A DNA stretch of 64,000 nucleotides from Candidatus Nitrosymbiomonas proteolyticus (GCA_017347465.1 AP021858.1:2745317-2809316); one strand, 5' to 3'. Numbered from the stretch's first letter, positions 45,201 to 53,188 are shown. Program-made: numbers and translations. The notes: generated from the sequence alone by a model not told the origin.

Positions 45201-45677
45201 GTCGTCCGCAAGGTCCCGAAGCTGCTGACTGTTGAGCGCATCGGACCTAAGCGCGAGGCGGTACACCGGGTCCGACGTCGTATCGAACTTGGCGATCGTA
45301 GGCTTTTCGACCGCAGGCGGAAGTTCGTTCAGTACTTGATCGACTTTTGCCCGAACGTCGTTCAGGGCCTCATCCATGTTCGTTCCGATTTCGAAGCTGG
45401 CGACGACCGTCGAGAACCCTTCCTGCGAGCTGCTGGTGACTTCACGTTGGCCCTCGATTCCCGAAACGGCCTCCTCGATCTTCCGCGAAACGAGCGTGTT
45501 GATTTCTTCGGGTCCTGCTCCTGGATATACGGAGGTGATCACGATGACGCCGAACGACGCATCGGGTTGCAGCTCCTTCCGCATCCCGTTGTACGAAATC
45601 GTGCCCATCAGAACCGCGAGCACCATCAGCATCAAGATGAAGATGGGCCGCGTCAAGGCCATCCGTGTCAGACCCAT
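42237..45677 (-). CDS. RND efflux pump inner-membrane transporter (HAE1/AcrB-like)
   Basis: This encodes 1146 residues, longer than the usual 1030-1060. It has the first helix and porter start (RPIFILMLMVLAVL), the AGPEEIN segment, and the proton-relay helix with VDDAIVVLEN. The extra length is between about residues 527 and 626, just before the second porter half (FFPPTDAG): there are two or three additional hydrophobic segments where relatives have a single short helix and loop. The pump drives export of drugs, lipids or metals by proton antiport and works with the adaptor and TolC encoded next to it. The substrate is unknown, but HAE1 pumps mostly move organic compounds. Confidence 0.9.
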   Translation of the reverse strand: MGLTRMALTRPIFILMLMVLAVLMGTISYNGMRKELQPDASFGVIVITSVYPGAGPEEINTLVSRKIEEAVSGIEGQREVTSSSQEGFSTVVASFEIGTNMDEALNDVRAKVDQVLNELPPAVEKPTIAKFDTTSDPVYRLALRSDALNSQQLRDLADDKFKDRFSRVPGVASVAVSGGEVREIRVAIKKDKLLAYGVGINQVVRAIQSNSLNVPSGRLVSGEQEFSVRVLGEFRSIEEIRNSTLSLSDPNVMGGKKTVVRLKDVAEITDGVTERRTWSRLNGSDAVIMSVQKARGAGAIDVVAGVENVAKKLEGEFDVSFEATFNQAEQISESLFDLNFALFFGIALVGIIVYVFLHNLRGTIIVATAIPVCLLGTFVVLNALGFTINFMSMLALSLAIGVLVDDAIVVLENIYRHLRMGEEPFHAALNGRSEIGLAAIAITLADVVVFIPIAFMGGVVGQFFKPLGVGFAVATLLSLFVSFTVTPMLASRWYRKGEDVEHPTGRFAQMFERRFENLQKAYRRTLSWALLHRWFVFISGFVVLIGVFMMIGGSFAPSAAEAIFSTIPMIVAAVGLGVLVFLINLVRRALTPKVILNGLLFGLVFPLFALLGFAYGSWKGEPIFKFAFFPPTDAGSVSVNVALAPGSSLEMTSKVLERIEEVVSAHPDVKYVQTDIGSRGQESGTNYGRVVATLHDRKALLDSLGFAHSEGETLRVRADTAVQADILEALGKVPGAEITVGSGDAQGFGAPIQMSFASEDRELLLATVTKIKERLALGEVKGVISPDISTKPGKPEVRAIPDRVRLADMGLTAADVANTMRVLYEGNTDTKYRVLGKEYDIRVMMDLEDRNDPRIVEQLPITFVQGRPVFLGTVAQIEQGVGVDKIERRDREEEIRLTANLLPGFAAGSVQSVIDQWIQKENLVPEGVRLKPLGQADFQAREAGYIFGALGIAFVLVYMLLASLYDNLLYPFIIQLAQPQAMVGALLALILTDKTLNIVGMVGIITLVGLVGKNAILLVDYTNTLRRRGFARDEAIMESGPTRLRPIMMTTLALILGMLPVALAIGRGSEFRETIGITIIGGIALSTLLTLVVIPCSYTIFDDFSNWLGSIGRNRLGIRPPDKPKEFSVEGEDDPESQAGAEVGVD

Positions 45678-45680
45678 GTC

Positions 45681-47153
45681 TTACGCTCCCTCTCCCGACT
45701 TCTGCGCGGCAGTGACTGCGCCTGGTTTCTCCACTTTGACCTTCGATCCGTCGATCACGAGGTTGGCGCCCTGAACGATAACCTGATCGTTCTCAGAAAG
45801 GCCCTCAACCTGATACAAACCATTAACCCGAATCCCGGGGACCACCTTCACTCGCTTGGCCTTCCCATCGGAGTGGAGGAACACGTAGTGGTTGTCGCCC
45901 TGGATCACGATGGCGGATGCAGGCACGACGGTCGCGCCTTCGACCTTTCCGAACTCGACCGTAGCCGACCCGAACATCCCTGAGTACAACTCACCCGGCT
46001 CGTCAATGAACGTAACGCGGGCATAGAAGACCCGTCCCACTTCATCGCCCTTCGGTCGAATCGCTGCGATCCTTCCAGAGAGGAGCCGGCCTCCCAACGC
46101 GGCGATGCGGATGCTCACGGGCGTACCGATTGCCAGCTTTCCGAGCGAAGTCTCCGGGATTTCGGCCTCAAAATAGACATTTCCGGAACCAACGATCCTG
46201 GCTACTGGAGACCCCGGAGCGAGGAACTGCCCCGGTTGCGAGGGGCTTCCGCTCACCTTGCCCGAGAAAGGCGCGCGAAGAGTGGCGTCTTCGAGAGCTT
46301 GGTTCGCCAGCCTCAATTGCGCGTTGGCACCTTCGAGATTAGCCCTGGCTTGCTGCACGGCTTGGCCGAAAAGAGCGTCGAGACTCTGTTGGGCTTTGGC
46401 GTTTCGTAGGTTCTCTTCCGCTTGCCGAACCGCTTCCTCGGCGCTGGCCAAGTCCTCGGGCCGGGTCGCGTTTCGCGCGAGCCCAAGAGCCTCGACCGCG
46501 GCGTCGTATTGCGCCAAAGCGAGCGCATAGGCGTTTTGCGCCTGATCGAGCCTCTGCAAGCTCACTGCGCCCTCTTGATACAACCCGCGAACCCTATCGA
46601 ACTCCCGTTTCGCCGTATCGCGGCCCGATTCAGCGGCGCGAACGTTGGCTTCGGCTCGCCGGATTTCCTCAGTCCTGGCCCCAGTTCGAGCCTTCGAGAG
46701 TTGAGCCTTGGCAGAGTTCAATTGAGCCTGTGCAGTCGCAACACCCGCCGCGCTCCGTTGGGGCCCGACTCGCGCGTTCGTTTCCGCCTGTGCAAGCGCG
46801 GCCTGAGCGGCCTTCACTTGAGCGAGCGCCTGCTGAGCCTGATCCCTTAATGTCGTGGTCTCCTGCTGGGCAATCGCTTGGCCCGCCACGACGGGGTCTC
46901 CATCGCGTACATAAACCGCAGCCAGCCTCCCTGCCACCTTCGCGCCGACCGATGACTCCATCGAGGCCGTCACTTGGCCCGTCAGTTCGATCGTCTCGGC
47001 GATGTTCTGCACCTTGACCGGTTCGACCGTGACTGCGACGGTCGTGTCGCTCACGAGCGTTTCCGTCCGCTTGGCTTGCTCCTGCGCGGCGCGATCCACA
47101 CACCCGCCGAGCGCGAGAGCACCCGCGATTCCCGCCAACATCCATGCTTTCAT
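45681..47153 (-). CDS. RND periplasmic adaptor (membrane-fusion) lipoprotein
   Basis: This encodes 490 residues. The signal peptide ends in lipobox LGGC. The order is a beta-barrel strand, half of a lipoyl domain (GRLAAVYVRDGDPV), a long Ala/Gln-rich coiled-coil hairpin (about 95-275), the second lipoyl half (LRAPFSGKV) and the barrel and membrane-proximal domain with VVPASAIV. It bridges the RND pump and the TolC-like channel. The coiled hairpin is long, which may match a long periplasmic gap. The ATG overlaps the stop of the tolC-like gene by four bases. Confidence 0.9.
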   Translation of the reverse strand: MKAWMLAGIAGALALGGCVDRAAQEQAKRTETLVSDTTVAVTVEPVKVQNIAETIELTGQVTASMESSVGAKVAGRLAAVYVRDGDPVVAGQAIAQQETTTLRDQAQQALAQVKAAQAALAQAETNARVGPQRSAAGVATAQAQLNSAKAQLSKARTGARTEEIRRAEANVRAAESGRDTAKREFDRVRGLYQEGAVSLQRLDQAQNAYALALAQYDAAVEALGLARNATRPEDLASAEEAVRQAEENLRNAKAQQSLDALFGQAVQQARANLEGANAQLRLANQALEDATLRAPFSGKVSGSPSQPGQFLAPGSPVARIVGSGNVYFEAEIPETSLGKLAIGTPVSIRIAALGGRLLSGRIAAIRPKGDEVGRVFYARVTFIDEPGELYSGMFGSATVEFGKVEGATVVPASAIVIQGDNHYVFLHSDGKAKRVKVVPGIRVNGLYQVEGLSENDQVIVQGANLVIDGSKVKVEKPGAVTAAQKSGEGA

Positions 47154-48469
47154 TCGTTTCTGTCCTCAGTTCCGTCTGCCGAAGTCGACAGTTCGATTTC
47201 ATCCTTACCCACAGCAAACTGCAATTGCGCGAGCGCGCTCAAAACGTCGTACTGCGCGGCTACCTGCGAAGTCTCCGCGGCGACGAGTTGAGTTTGCGCG
47301 TCGATCACTTCGAGTTGAATGGCCTCTCCAGCCTCATATCGAAGGCTGGCCAATCGGTACGTCTCCGTCGCGAGCTCGACTTGACTCCGGGTCACGTTCA
47401 AACGCGAGAGGGCGTTGACTAGCGCCGTATGAGCCTGCCGAACGTCGAGTGTCACGCCCAGTTTCGCCTGCTCCCAGCGGAGTTTGGCCGCCTCCTCTTC
47501 CTGCATGGCGGATCGGACTCTCGCACGAGTGAGCCCCGAATCCACGATCGGAAACGAAAGCACGGCGGTCCCTACCGTCGACTGGGATTGGGCGCCAAAC
47601 CCTGCCGTTTGCCAGTTGCGCGTGTGGACCGCCGAAAGCGCGAGCGAGGGGTCGTCGCCCGTTTCCTCGGCCTGACGGACGACCCCCTGAGCCTTCCAAT
47701 GGGCCTCGAGTGCGTCCAGTTCCGGCCGAGACTCCAGCGCCGATTGGACGAGGTCCTCGACGCTCGGCAGCGCGGGATCGGTCGGCGCGACATCTTCGAG
47801 TTCGACCGGGGTCTCGATGGGTCGCCCCAAGGTGTTGTTGAAAGCGTTCTTGGAGAGAGAGAGTTGGTTTTGCGCTGCAATCAGTTCGGACCTCCGCTGC
47901 GCCACCTCTGTTTCAAACCGCAAGACCTCGATTCGAGCTACGTCGCCTTGGCGAAACCTCGACTCCGCGACCGCTCGACGGCTCTCCGCATTCGTAAACG
48001 ACTGCTGCGCGACTCGCACCTGCCAAGAGGCCTTTACGACTTGAAAATAACTCTGCCGAACGGCCAATTTGACTTGCCCCTTGGCAGCCTCGACGTTCTT
48101 CTCCGAGGCCGCGAGCCCAAGCTTTGCGGCGCTCAAGAACCGGCCCAGGTTTCGCGAAATGTCGACGGGCATCGACAGCGTCAGCCGGGTGTCGGCGGAG
48201 TCGATGGGCCGAACGACGATCGACTGTTCGCCGAAGGTCGCTCGGCTTTCCTTGTCGAAACGCGTGTATGTTGTGTCGGTGGTCAGCCGAATCCCCATCT
48301 GCGCTCGTCGCTGAGCGATCGCTTGCTCGGCTCGGGAGAGGTCCGTCTTGGCAATTCGCACCGAAAACGCGCCGTCCATGGCGATTTGGATCGCCTCGTC
48401 GAGGCTGAGCTTGTCTCCTTGCGCCGAGAATAGCGTTGCCGCGGCCGAAATCAAAGCCAAGCCGCTCAT
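47150..48469 (-). CDS. Outer-membrane efflux protein, TolC family
   Basis: This encodes 439 residues. After a signal peptide (about 1-18) the protein repeats the TolC alpha-helical pattern twice: LSLDEAIQIAM at the start of the first half, and long helices rich in Ala, Gln and Glu, with VRQSYFQVVKA and DVRQAHTALVNA at equivalent places. TolC trimers form the outer-membrane exit duct of tripartite pumps. The start overlaps the stop of the AbrB-like regulator by four bases. Its coupled position with adaptor and pump is strong support. Confidence 0.9.
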   Translation of the reverse strand: MSGLALISAAATLFSAQGDKLSLDEAIQIAMDGAFSVRIAKTDLSRAEQAIAQRRAQMGIRLTTDTTYTRFDKESRATFGEQSIVVRPIDSADTRLTLSMPVDISRNLGRFLSAAKLGLAASEKNVEAAKGQVKLAVRQSYFQVVKASWQVRVAQQSFTNAESRRAVAESRFRQGDVARIEVLRFETEVAQRRSELIAAQNQLSLSKNAFNNTLGRPIETPVELEDVAPTDPALPSVEDLVQSALESRPELDALEAHWKAQGVVRQAEETGDDPSLALSAVHTRNWQTAGFGAQSQSTVGTAVLSFPIVDSGLTRARVRSAMQEEEAAKLRWEQAKLGVTLDVRQAHTALVNALSRLNVTRSQVELATETYRLASLRYEAGEAIQLEVIDAQTQLVAAETSQVAAQYDVLSALAQLQFAVGKDEIELSTSADGTEDRNE

Positions 48470-48744
48470 CCCTCGTCCTCCTGGGAGGCCGCGCCCTCTA
48501 CGTTCTTGAGGTAATTGGCGAACTCATCGATGAACTCGCGCACCGAATCGAACTTGAAGATCATCAGCCCTTTGTGGAGCGGATGCCGCAGAACCAGCAT
48601 CTTGTCTCCAGCCCGAAGTCCGAGCTCGTTTCGAGCCTCCGCCGGGATCACGATCTGACCTCGCTCGCCGACGGTGACCGCCCCGAAGAAACTGTGGGAC
48701 AGCTCGTCTTCGCAACAGTTATGCGAATCATGTTTTTCATTCAT
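48466..48744 (-). CDS. AbrB/SpoVT-type DNA-binding regulator of the efflux operon
   Basis: This encodes 92 residues. Residues 22-70 are a swapped-hairpin domain (VTVGERGQIVIPAEARNELGLRAGDKMLV) typical of AbrB, SpoVT and MazE proteins. The 21 residues before it are rich in His and Cys (His5, His8, Cys10, Cys11, His17) and could bind a metal, which would suit a regulator of an operon ending in a metal-exporting ATPase. That link is inference. It is the first gene of the operon and probably controls itself and the pump. A TATGAT box lies 10 bases before the ATG; a second ATG five codons upstream is less likely because it lies in the -10 box. Confidence 0.78.
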   Translation of the reverse strand: MNEKHDSHNCCEDELSHSFFGAVTVGERGQIVIPAEARNELGLRAGDKMLVLRHPLHKGLMIFKFDSVREFIDEFANYLKNVEGAASQEDEG

Positions 48745-48754
48745 TGTCGCAGAA

Positions 48755-48760
48755 ATCATA
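48755..48760 (-). promoter_or_regulatory. Candidate -10 box (TATGAT) of the efflux operon
   Basis: TATGAT on the minus strand is followed by 10 bases and the regulator ATG at 48744. No good -35 was seen. It lies in the space between the L27 terminator and the regulator. Confidence 0.4.
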
Positions 48761-48883
48761 CTCCATCCCCCTGCTTGGTGGCGCCATTTCTAAGAAAAAA
48801 GTGGGACGAAATTCCCTCACCGACCGTGAACGATACTGGCAGTCCCCGACGGGAGTTGAGGGGCTTAGGGCGAATTGCCCAGG

Positions 48884-48915
48884 TAAAGAAAAGGACGGCT
48901 CAGCGAGCCGTCCTT
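48884..48915 (-). terminator. Intrinsic terminator after rplU-rpmA
   Basis: A perfect 11-bp stem (AAGGACGGCTC and complement, 48891-48915) with a 3-base loop is followed on the minus strand by a T-rich run (TTCTTT). It ends the L21-L27 operon and protects the next operon from read-through. Confidence 0.85.
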
Positions 48916-48936
48916 GGGAATCCCGAAGACGATCGG

Positions 48937-49197
48937 TCAGTCGGACTGCGTGGCGTAGACGCTGATCCTTCTCTTGGCGGTGGGTCCCTCGAACTTCACC
49001 TGGCCGGGGATCATCGCGTAAAGCGTGTGGTCGTTGCCCATACCAACGTTCGCGCCTGCATAGAACTTCGTGCCGCGCTGCCGCACCAGAATCGTGCCCG
49101 CCTTTACGACCTCGCCACCGTAGCGTTTCACGCCGAGCCGATTCGAGTTCGAGTCGCGGCCGTTCCGAGTAGAACCTTGTCCCTTTTTGTGTGCCAT
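48937..49197 (-). CDS. rpmA: 50S ribosomal protein L27
   Basis: This encodes 86 residues. It has the conserved opening [16 protein letters not shown] and the core [23 protein letters not shown]27 sits at the peptidyl-transferase centre. No extended N-terminal leader cleaved by Prp is present, unlike in Firmicutes. It follows rplU by 4 bases, as in most bacteria. Obg is not next to it. Confidence 0.97.
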   Translation of the reverse strand: MAHKKGQGSTRNGRDSNSNRLGVKRYGGEVVKAGTILVRQRGTKFYAGANVGMGNDHTLYAMIPGQVKFEGPTAKRRISVYATQSD

Positions 49198-49201
49198 ATC
49201 G

Positions 49202-49519
49202 TTAGCCTCCCGACACCACGTCGGTGACCTTGAGGTGAGTCATTTGCTGCCGATGCCCCCACCGCTTGCGCTCGTTCTTCTTGGGCTTGTAGTTGAAAGC
49301 GTTGATCTTCGGCGCTTTCGCCTGAGCGAGAATCTCAACTTTGACCTTGGCGCCTTTGACGAGCGGCGATCCGACCTTCACGGAGTCGTCGGCGACGACC
49401 ATCAGCACTTCATCGAGGTCGAGCTTAGCCCCCACTTCGCCTTCGAGCCTCTCCACGACGAGCGTGGCGCCCTTTTCGGCGCGGTATTGTTTGCCTCCGG
49501 TCTTGACAATCGCGTACAT
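49202..49519 (-). CDS. rplU: 50S ribosomal protein L21
   Basis: This encodes 105 residues with the typical opening [14 protein letters not shown] and the end of the domain [20 protein letters not shown]21 binds 23S rRNA in the large subunit. AAGGTG lies before the ATG. It is the first gene of the rplU-rpmA operon, and the terminator after rpmA defines its end. Confidence 0.97.
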   Translation of the reverse strand: MYAIVKTGGKQYRAEKGATLVVERLEGEVGAKLDLDEVLMVVADDSVKVGSPLVKGAKVKVEILAQAKAPKINAFNYKPKKNERKRWGHRQQMTHLKVTDVVSGG

Positions 49520-49580
49520 CGTTCACCTTGCGCACCCCTCATGCGCGAATGGAAATGATGGCACAGCGGCCAGTCCCACG

Positions 49581-50393
49581 TCAAGCGCCACGGGGCGGCG
49601 AACGCTTCTTCTTGTACTCCTCGATCAGTTCGATCGCTGCGGTGTAGCGCTTCTGCCGGACCATCTGTTCGACCGTGCGGTTATGAACGTCTTCAAGGTC
49701 GAGCCTTGCGCCCCGGTCGAGAAGGATGCGGGCGGTCTGCAAGCACTCCGGGCTGTCGTCCAAGAGAGCGCAATGTAAGGGCGTGTATCCATCGTCAAAG
49801 GTCTGCTCGTTGAGGTCCGCCCCAGCGTCGAGGAGTATCTTGAGGCACTCGGGAAACGCATTGAACGCCGCGACATGAAGAGCCTTGCTGCCGTTTTCCT
49901 TGACGGGGAGATGAACGTCCGCCCCGGCCCCGATCAGTTCCTTTACCATGAGGGGGCGTACGGGCGCTTCTTTGGTCCGGTATCCGCGTGTTTGCCTAAA
50001 CCGTCCGACCGCCAAGAATAAGGGCCTCCTATCCCAATGCACTTCATTAGGGTCGCTCCCCGCCTTTAGGCAAGCCCTGAGTACGCCGATGGCTCCCGAA
50101 CTGGCAGCCTTGTGGAAAATGCTGGAGTTACCAGGATACAGCGTTGCGCCGTGGGCGATGAGGAGGGTCGCAATGGATTCGTCGGCTTCCGGATTTCGGT
50201 TGAACAACGACGCCCAATAGAGTGCCGTTCGAAAGCTCGTTCGCACACCTCCCTCAGTCAGGTCAGGGTGGACTCCTGAATCCAGAATCCGTCGGACGGT
50301 AGCGACGTCGCTCTTTTGGACCGCCTTGATCAGTTCTTGGTATGTTTGGCTGGAGTCTTGAAAGGCCGTTACTAAGAACAGAAAACTCAACAT
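49581..50393 (-). CDS. Secreted ankyrin-repeat protein
   Basis: This encodes 270 residues. A short signal peptide (about 1-12) is followed by about five or six ankyrin repeats, with typical pieces such as DVATVRRILDSGVHPD, ALHVAAFNAFPECLKILLDAGAD and YTPLHCALLDDSPE. Ankyrin repeats mediate protein binding; the partner is unknown. The C-terminal tail is basic (KKKRSPP). The short interval to rplU (61 bases) contains nothing clear. The 370 bases upstream of the gene (50394-50763) hold no intact gene. Confidence 0.75.
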   Translation of the reverse strand: MLSFLFLVTAFQDSSQTYQELIKAVQKSDVATVRRILDSGVHPDLTEGGVRTSFRTALYWASLFNRNPEADESIATLLIAHGATLYPGNSSIFHKAASSGAIGVLRACLKAGSDPNEVHWDRRPLFLAVGRFRQTRGYRTKEAPVRPLMVKELIGAGADVHLPVKENGSKALHVAAFNAFPECLKILLDAGADLNEQTFDDGYTPLHCALLDDSPECLQTARILLDRGARLDLEDVHNRTVEQMVRQKRYTAAIELIEEYKKKRSPPRGA

Positions 50394-50407
50394 GACATGG
50401 TCACTCC

Positions 50408-50554
50408 TTACGATCCCAATTGAAGGTGTATGGCTACGGGAAGAGTCGCCGCTCCCCCATTGGCGATGCGGATGAGCATGATCTTCTTTTCTCCAGGGTT
50501 CAAGGTCGTACCGACCCCGTTCGACGGGCTGATCGCGTTATTCTGGTCGAGGTC
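50408..50554 (-). pseudogene. Possible remnant of a secreted protein's C-terminus
   Basis: In the 370-base gap between the ankyrin gene and the next minus-strand gene, the minus strand reads 48 residues (DLDQNNAISPSNGVG, then LNPGEKKIMLIRI) ending in TAA, with no start codon. Just upstream the same frame has TAA at 50555-50557, preceded by a GIVRLPLNG segment that would join on smoothly. A second frame over 50570-50720 is also protein-like. Together they look like a decayed C-terminal domain of an extracellular protein. This is my reading and may be wrong. The rest of the gap is empty. Confidence 0.3.
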
Positions 50555-50763
50555 TTAGCCATTCAGCGGAAGCCGAACGATCCCTTTGCCGGCGGAAAGC
50601 CCAGAAGACCCAGACTGCGCGCTCCTTGGACAGTGATACCCGGTCTGGCCGCTGGGTCGAGCGCAGGATGGCCGGCAGCCGCCGTCCCTGCCGCTTCGAC
50701 CCCTCCGGCATGTACGACAAGTCCCTCGTAGCGCCCGATGCCGAGGAGGCGAGAGGAGCGTGT

Positions 50764-51096
50764 TTAGAAATCCAGCGACTCGCCCATCAACTCAAGAAAT
50801 CGCTTCACGTTGTCGCGTCCATAGATCGGTTGGACGATTCGGCGAACCTTGACGTAGGGGCGGCCGAACGAAATCCCAGCTTCGACAAGCAGTCCCTGAA
50901 TGTCAAAGAGCTCGTCCAGAGAGGTGGCGACCAACCGAACTTCATAGCCTTTCTTGTACTTTTGCCCTTCCGCATTGCGCCTCGCGGAGTCAGCGATTCG
51001 GACGCAACCGTTCGCAGCGAAGTAGGATTCCAGGCCCTCAATGACGTTGCGGCCTGGAGTCACGGTAAGAATGCCAGTTAGCTTTGGGTTGCCCAA
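50764..51096 (-). CDS. Small protein of unknown function
   Basis: This encodes 110 residues from TTG, with an upstream AAGGGCGAG as a weak ribosome site. No ATG occurs before the domain. It has mixed alpha/beta character, with the segments GYEVRLVATSLDELFDIQGLL and VQPIYGRDNVKRFLELMG. The second half recalls LAGLIDADG-type endonuclease folds, but the signature itself is absent and I do not assign it. There is no signal peptide. It may be a compact nucleic-acid-binding protein or a fragment of a larger one. Confidence 0.5.
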   Translation of the reverse strand: MGNPKLTGILTVTPGRNVIEGLESYFAANGCVRIADSARRNAEGQKYKKGYEVRLVATSLDELFDIQGLLVEAGISFGRPYVKVRRIVQPIYGRDNVKRFLELMGESLDF

Positions 51097-51320
51097 TGTA
51101 TTCTCGCCCTTGGCACATTATGGTCTGGCTGCGAACCTCTTTCAACTCTCAACCCCTTGTGACCCGGGGTTGACGGACGGGAAGGCTCGACCCCATCCGC
51201 GCAGAAAGACAGCACACCGTTCAGGTTCTCCCCGATTCTGGTATCCTCTCGTTCGGCCCAAAAACGGCCGCCCTGCCAGGCTCATTCGAACCTGGCCGAC
51301 CAAGACCACAGGGAAAATAC

Positions 51321-51614
51321 ATGAATCAACGACAATACGAGGCGATGTTCATTGCCAAGCCCGAACTCTCCGACGCCGACGTCAACAAGCTTGGAGACAA
51401 GTTCAAATCCATCATTGAAGGAAAGGGCGGCACGATTACCGAAGGAAAGATCTGGGACAAACGAAGGCTGGCCTACGAAATCCAGGGGTACCGCGAGGGA
51501 ACGTACTACCTGTTGCAGTTCGAATGCGGCCCGGACGTCCCTCATGAGGTCAACCGCCTTATGTCCATCAACGACGACGTCATTCGGCACAGGCTCTTTC
51601 AAGTCGGCGAATGA
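51321..51614 (+). CDS. rpsF: 30S ribosomal protein S6
   Basis: This encodes 97 residues. It has the S6 opening (RQYEAMFIAKPELSDADV), the strand GKIWDKRRLAYEIQGYREGTYYLLQFE and the helix HEVNRLMSINDDVIRHRL. S6 binds 16S rRNA with S18. An AGGGAAA sequence precedes the ATG. ssb follows 24 bases later, as in most bacteria, but rpsR (S18) and rplI (L9), which normally come next, are not here. The 224 bases before it contain a TATCCT string at 51242 but no clear promoter. Confidence 0.96.
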   Translation: MNQRQYEAMFIAKPELSDADVNKLGDKFKSIIEGKGGTITEGKIWDKRRLAYEIQGYREGTYYLLQFECGPDVPHEVNRLMSINDDVIRHRLFQVGE

Positions 51615-51638
51615 GCGTCCCAGCATCGAGGTGATTCA

Positions 51639-52049
51639 TTGACGAACCGAGTAGTTTTGGTAGGTAGGCTCACGCATGATCCGCAATTGCGGCAAACGAC
51701 CACGGGCAAGAACGTCTGTGACTTTCAAATCGCCGTCACCAAGAGATTCAAACCCCAGGACGGGTCGCCCGATGCGGACTTCTTTCGAGTCATCGCCTGG
51801 GGGAGCACGGCCGACTACGTGTCGAACTACCTCGCCAAGGGTAGGCTCGTCGCCGTAGACGGCAGACTTCAATCGCGCAAGTACGTGGCCAGCGACGGAT
51901 CGAATCGTGAGGTTGTCGAGGTGGTCGCCGAGAACATCCAAGGGCTCGATCGGCCAAGAGACGACGCAGGGGCCGACGCTCCGCATCGCGACGATCCGAC
52001 GCCGCCTGATGCGCCCGAGTCCGAATACGACCCGTTCGCCGATGAGTGA
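51639..52049 (+). CDS. ssb: Single-stranded DNA-binding protein
   Basis: This encodes 136 residues from TTG, with GAGGTG six bases ahead. The OB-fold has NRVVLVGRLTHDPQLR at the start and FFRVIAWGSTADYVSNYLAKGRLV in the core. The C-terminal tail is acidic and ends EYDPFADE, a variant of the DDxPF tip that recruits repair and replication proteins; three residues follow the PF pair, where E. coli SSB ends in F. It protects single-stranded DNA in replication and repair. Its end overlaps the next gene by 8 bases. Confidence 0.94.
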   Translation: MTNRVVLVGRLTHDPQLRQTTTGKNVCDFQIAVTKRFKPQDGSPDADFFRVIAWGSTADYVSNYLAKGRLVAVDGRLQSRKYVASDGSNREVVEVVAENIQGLDRPRDDAGADAPHRDDPTPPDAPESEYDPFADE

Positions 52050-53130
52050 ATCGAACCGAGAGCAGGTCAGCCCGCTGGACGATCCCCAGTTCGTCATGGC
52101 GCGTGACCCGAGCGGAATGTACGATCTCACGCTCGGCTTCCCTGCCCAATGCCGGAAGGCGCTCGCCCTTGCGAGGGAGGTCGAACTCGCACCTCTTTCC
52201 AAGCGCCCCCGAAACGTAGTGATCGCGGGCCTCGGCGGTTCGGCGGCCGGCGGCGACTTTGCGCGAGCCCTTGCGGATGCGCTCGGGAACACGCCGGTCG
52301 TGGTTTCACGGGAGTATTCGGTTCCGAACTGGGTCGATGAGGAAAGCCTCGTCCTCGCTTGCAGCTACTCGGGCAACACCGAAGAGACGCTGGCGGCATT
52401 TCAGGACGCGCGTACGAAGGGCGCCCGACTCGCTTGCGTGACGAGCGGCGGCAAGCTCAGGGAGTTCGCCGAAACCGAGCACCTCCCCCTGTTCGCGATT
52501 CCTCCAGGACAGCCCCCTCGAACGGCGATGGGCTATATGCTGATCCCCGTGCTGTGGGCCCTCGAATCCTGGGGGTTGCTTCCGGCATTGGATTACGAGG
52601 CTGCGTTCTTGGGACTCGAAAGCGATGCGCTACGTTGGGCCGTCGAGTCGCCCGAGGCGGGCAACGAAGCTAAACGCATCGCCCAGACTCTCTTGGGCTC
52701 AGTGGGGCTCATCTACGGCCTGGGCGCGTGGCAGGGCGTCGTAGCTTCGAGGTGGTGCGCGCAGATCGAAGAAAACGCCAAGAACCTAGCCTTTTCAGCT
52801 ACGTTCCCTGAACTCAATCACAACCAAGTCTTGGGGTGGGTCCGGGCGGGCGATCAGCGGGTTGCGCGGTGGGTCGTTGTGCTCCTCGAAGACGGGGACG
52901 AGTCGGCCAAGATGAAGGCTCGCGCGAGGGTAACCCTTGAACTCATTCAAGACCGTGCGACGATCCTCCGCACACGCGCCTCAGGTGGAGCCCTTCTTGA
53001 AAAGATGCTCCGAATCTCATTTCTTGGCGACTTCGTGTCGCTCTACTTGGCGGCGCTGAATGGCGTCGATCCTGAGAACATCGACTGGATCAACGTCCTC
53101 AAATCCGAACTCGCTAAGGTCCCCCAATAG
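52042..53130 (+). CDS. Bifunctional phosphoglucose/phosphomannose isomerase-like enzyme
   Basis: This encodes 362 residues. Two SIS domains are present: the first with GLGGSAAGGDF and the CSYSGNTEETL phosphosugar site, the second with the catalytic region ELNHNQVLGW. This pattern fits the archaeal-type bifunctional enzyme that interconverts glucose-6-P or mannose-6-P with fructose-6-P. It may be the cell's glycolytic isomerase or feed cell-envelope mannose. The ATG overlaps the end of ssb, and the open frame before it has no homology. A hairpin follows the gene. Confidence 0.85.
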   Translation: MSESNREQVSPLDDPQFVMARDPSGMYDLTLGFPAQCRKALALAREVELAPLSKRPRNVVIAGLGGSAAGGDFARALADALGNTPVVVSREYSVPNWVDEESLVLACSYSGNTEETLAAFQDARTKGARLACVTSGGKLREFAETEHLPLFAIPPGQPPRTAMGYMLIPVLWALESWGLLPALDYEAAFLGLESDALRWAVESPEAGNEAKRIAQTLLGSVGLIYGLGAWQGVVASRWCAQIEENAKNLAFSATFPELNHNQVLGWVRAGDQRVARWVVVLLEDGDESAKMKARARVTLELIQDRATILRTRASGGALLEKMLRISFLGDFVSLYLAALNGVDPENIDWINVLKSELAKVPQ

Positions 53131-53137
53131 AGCGAAT

Positions 53138-53164
53138 CCGCCGCCCCTTAGGAAGAGGCGGCGG
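53138..53164. terminator. Bidirectional hairpin between isomerase and flagellin genes
   Basis: A 12-bp stem with one mismatch (CCGCCGCCCCTT against its partner) and a 3-base loop lies between convergent genes. It has no clear T tract on either side, so it is a likely but not certain terminator. Confidence 0.5.
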
Positions 53165-53188
53165 TCGAAGAGGCTCGTCTTGCGGGAA

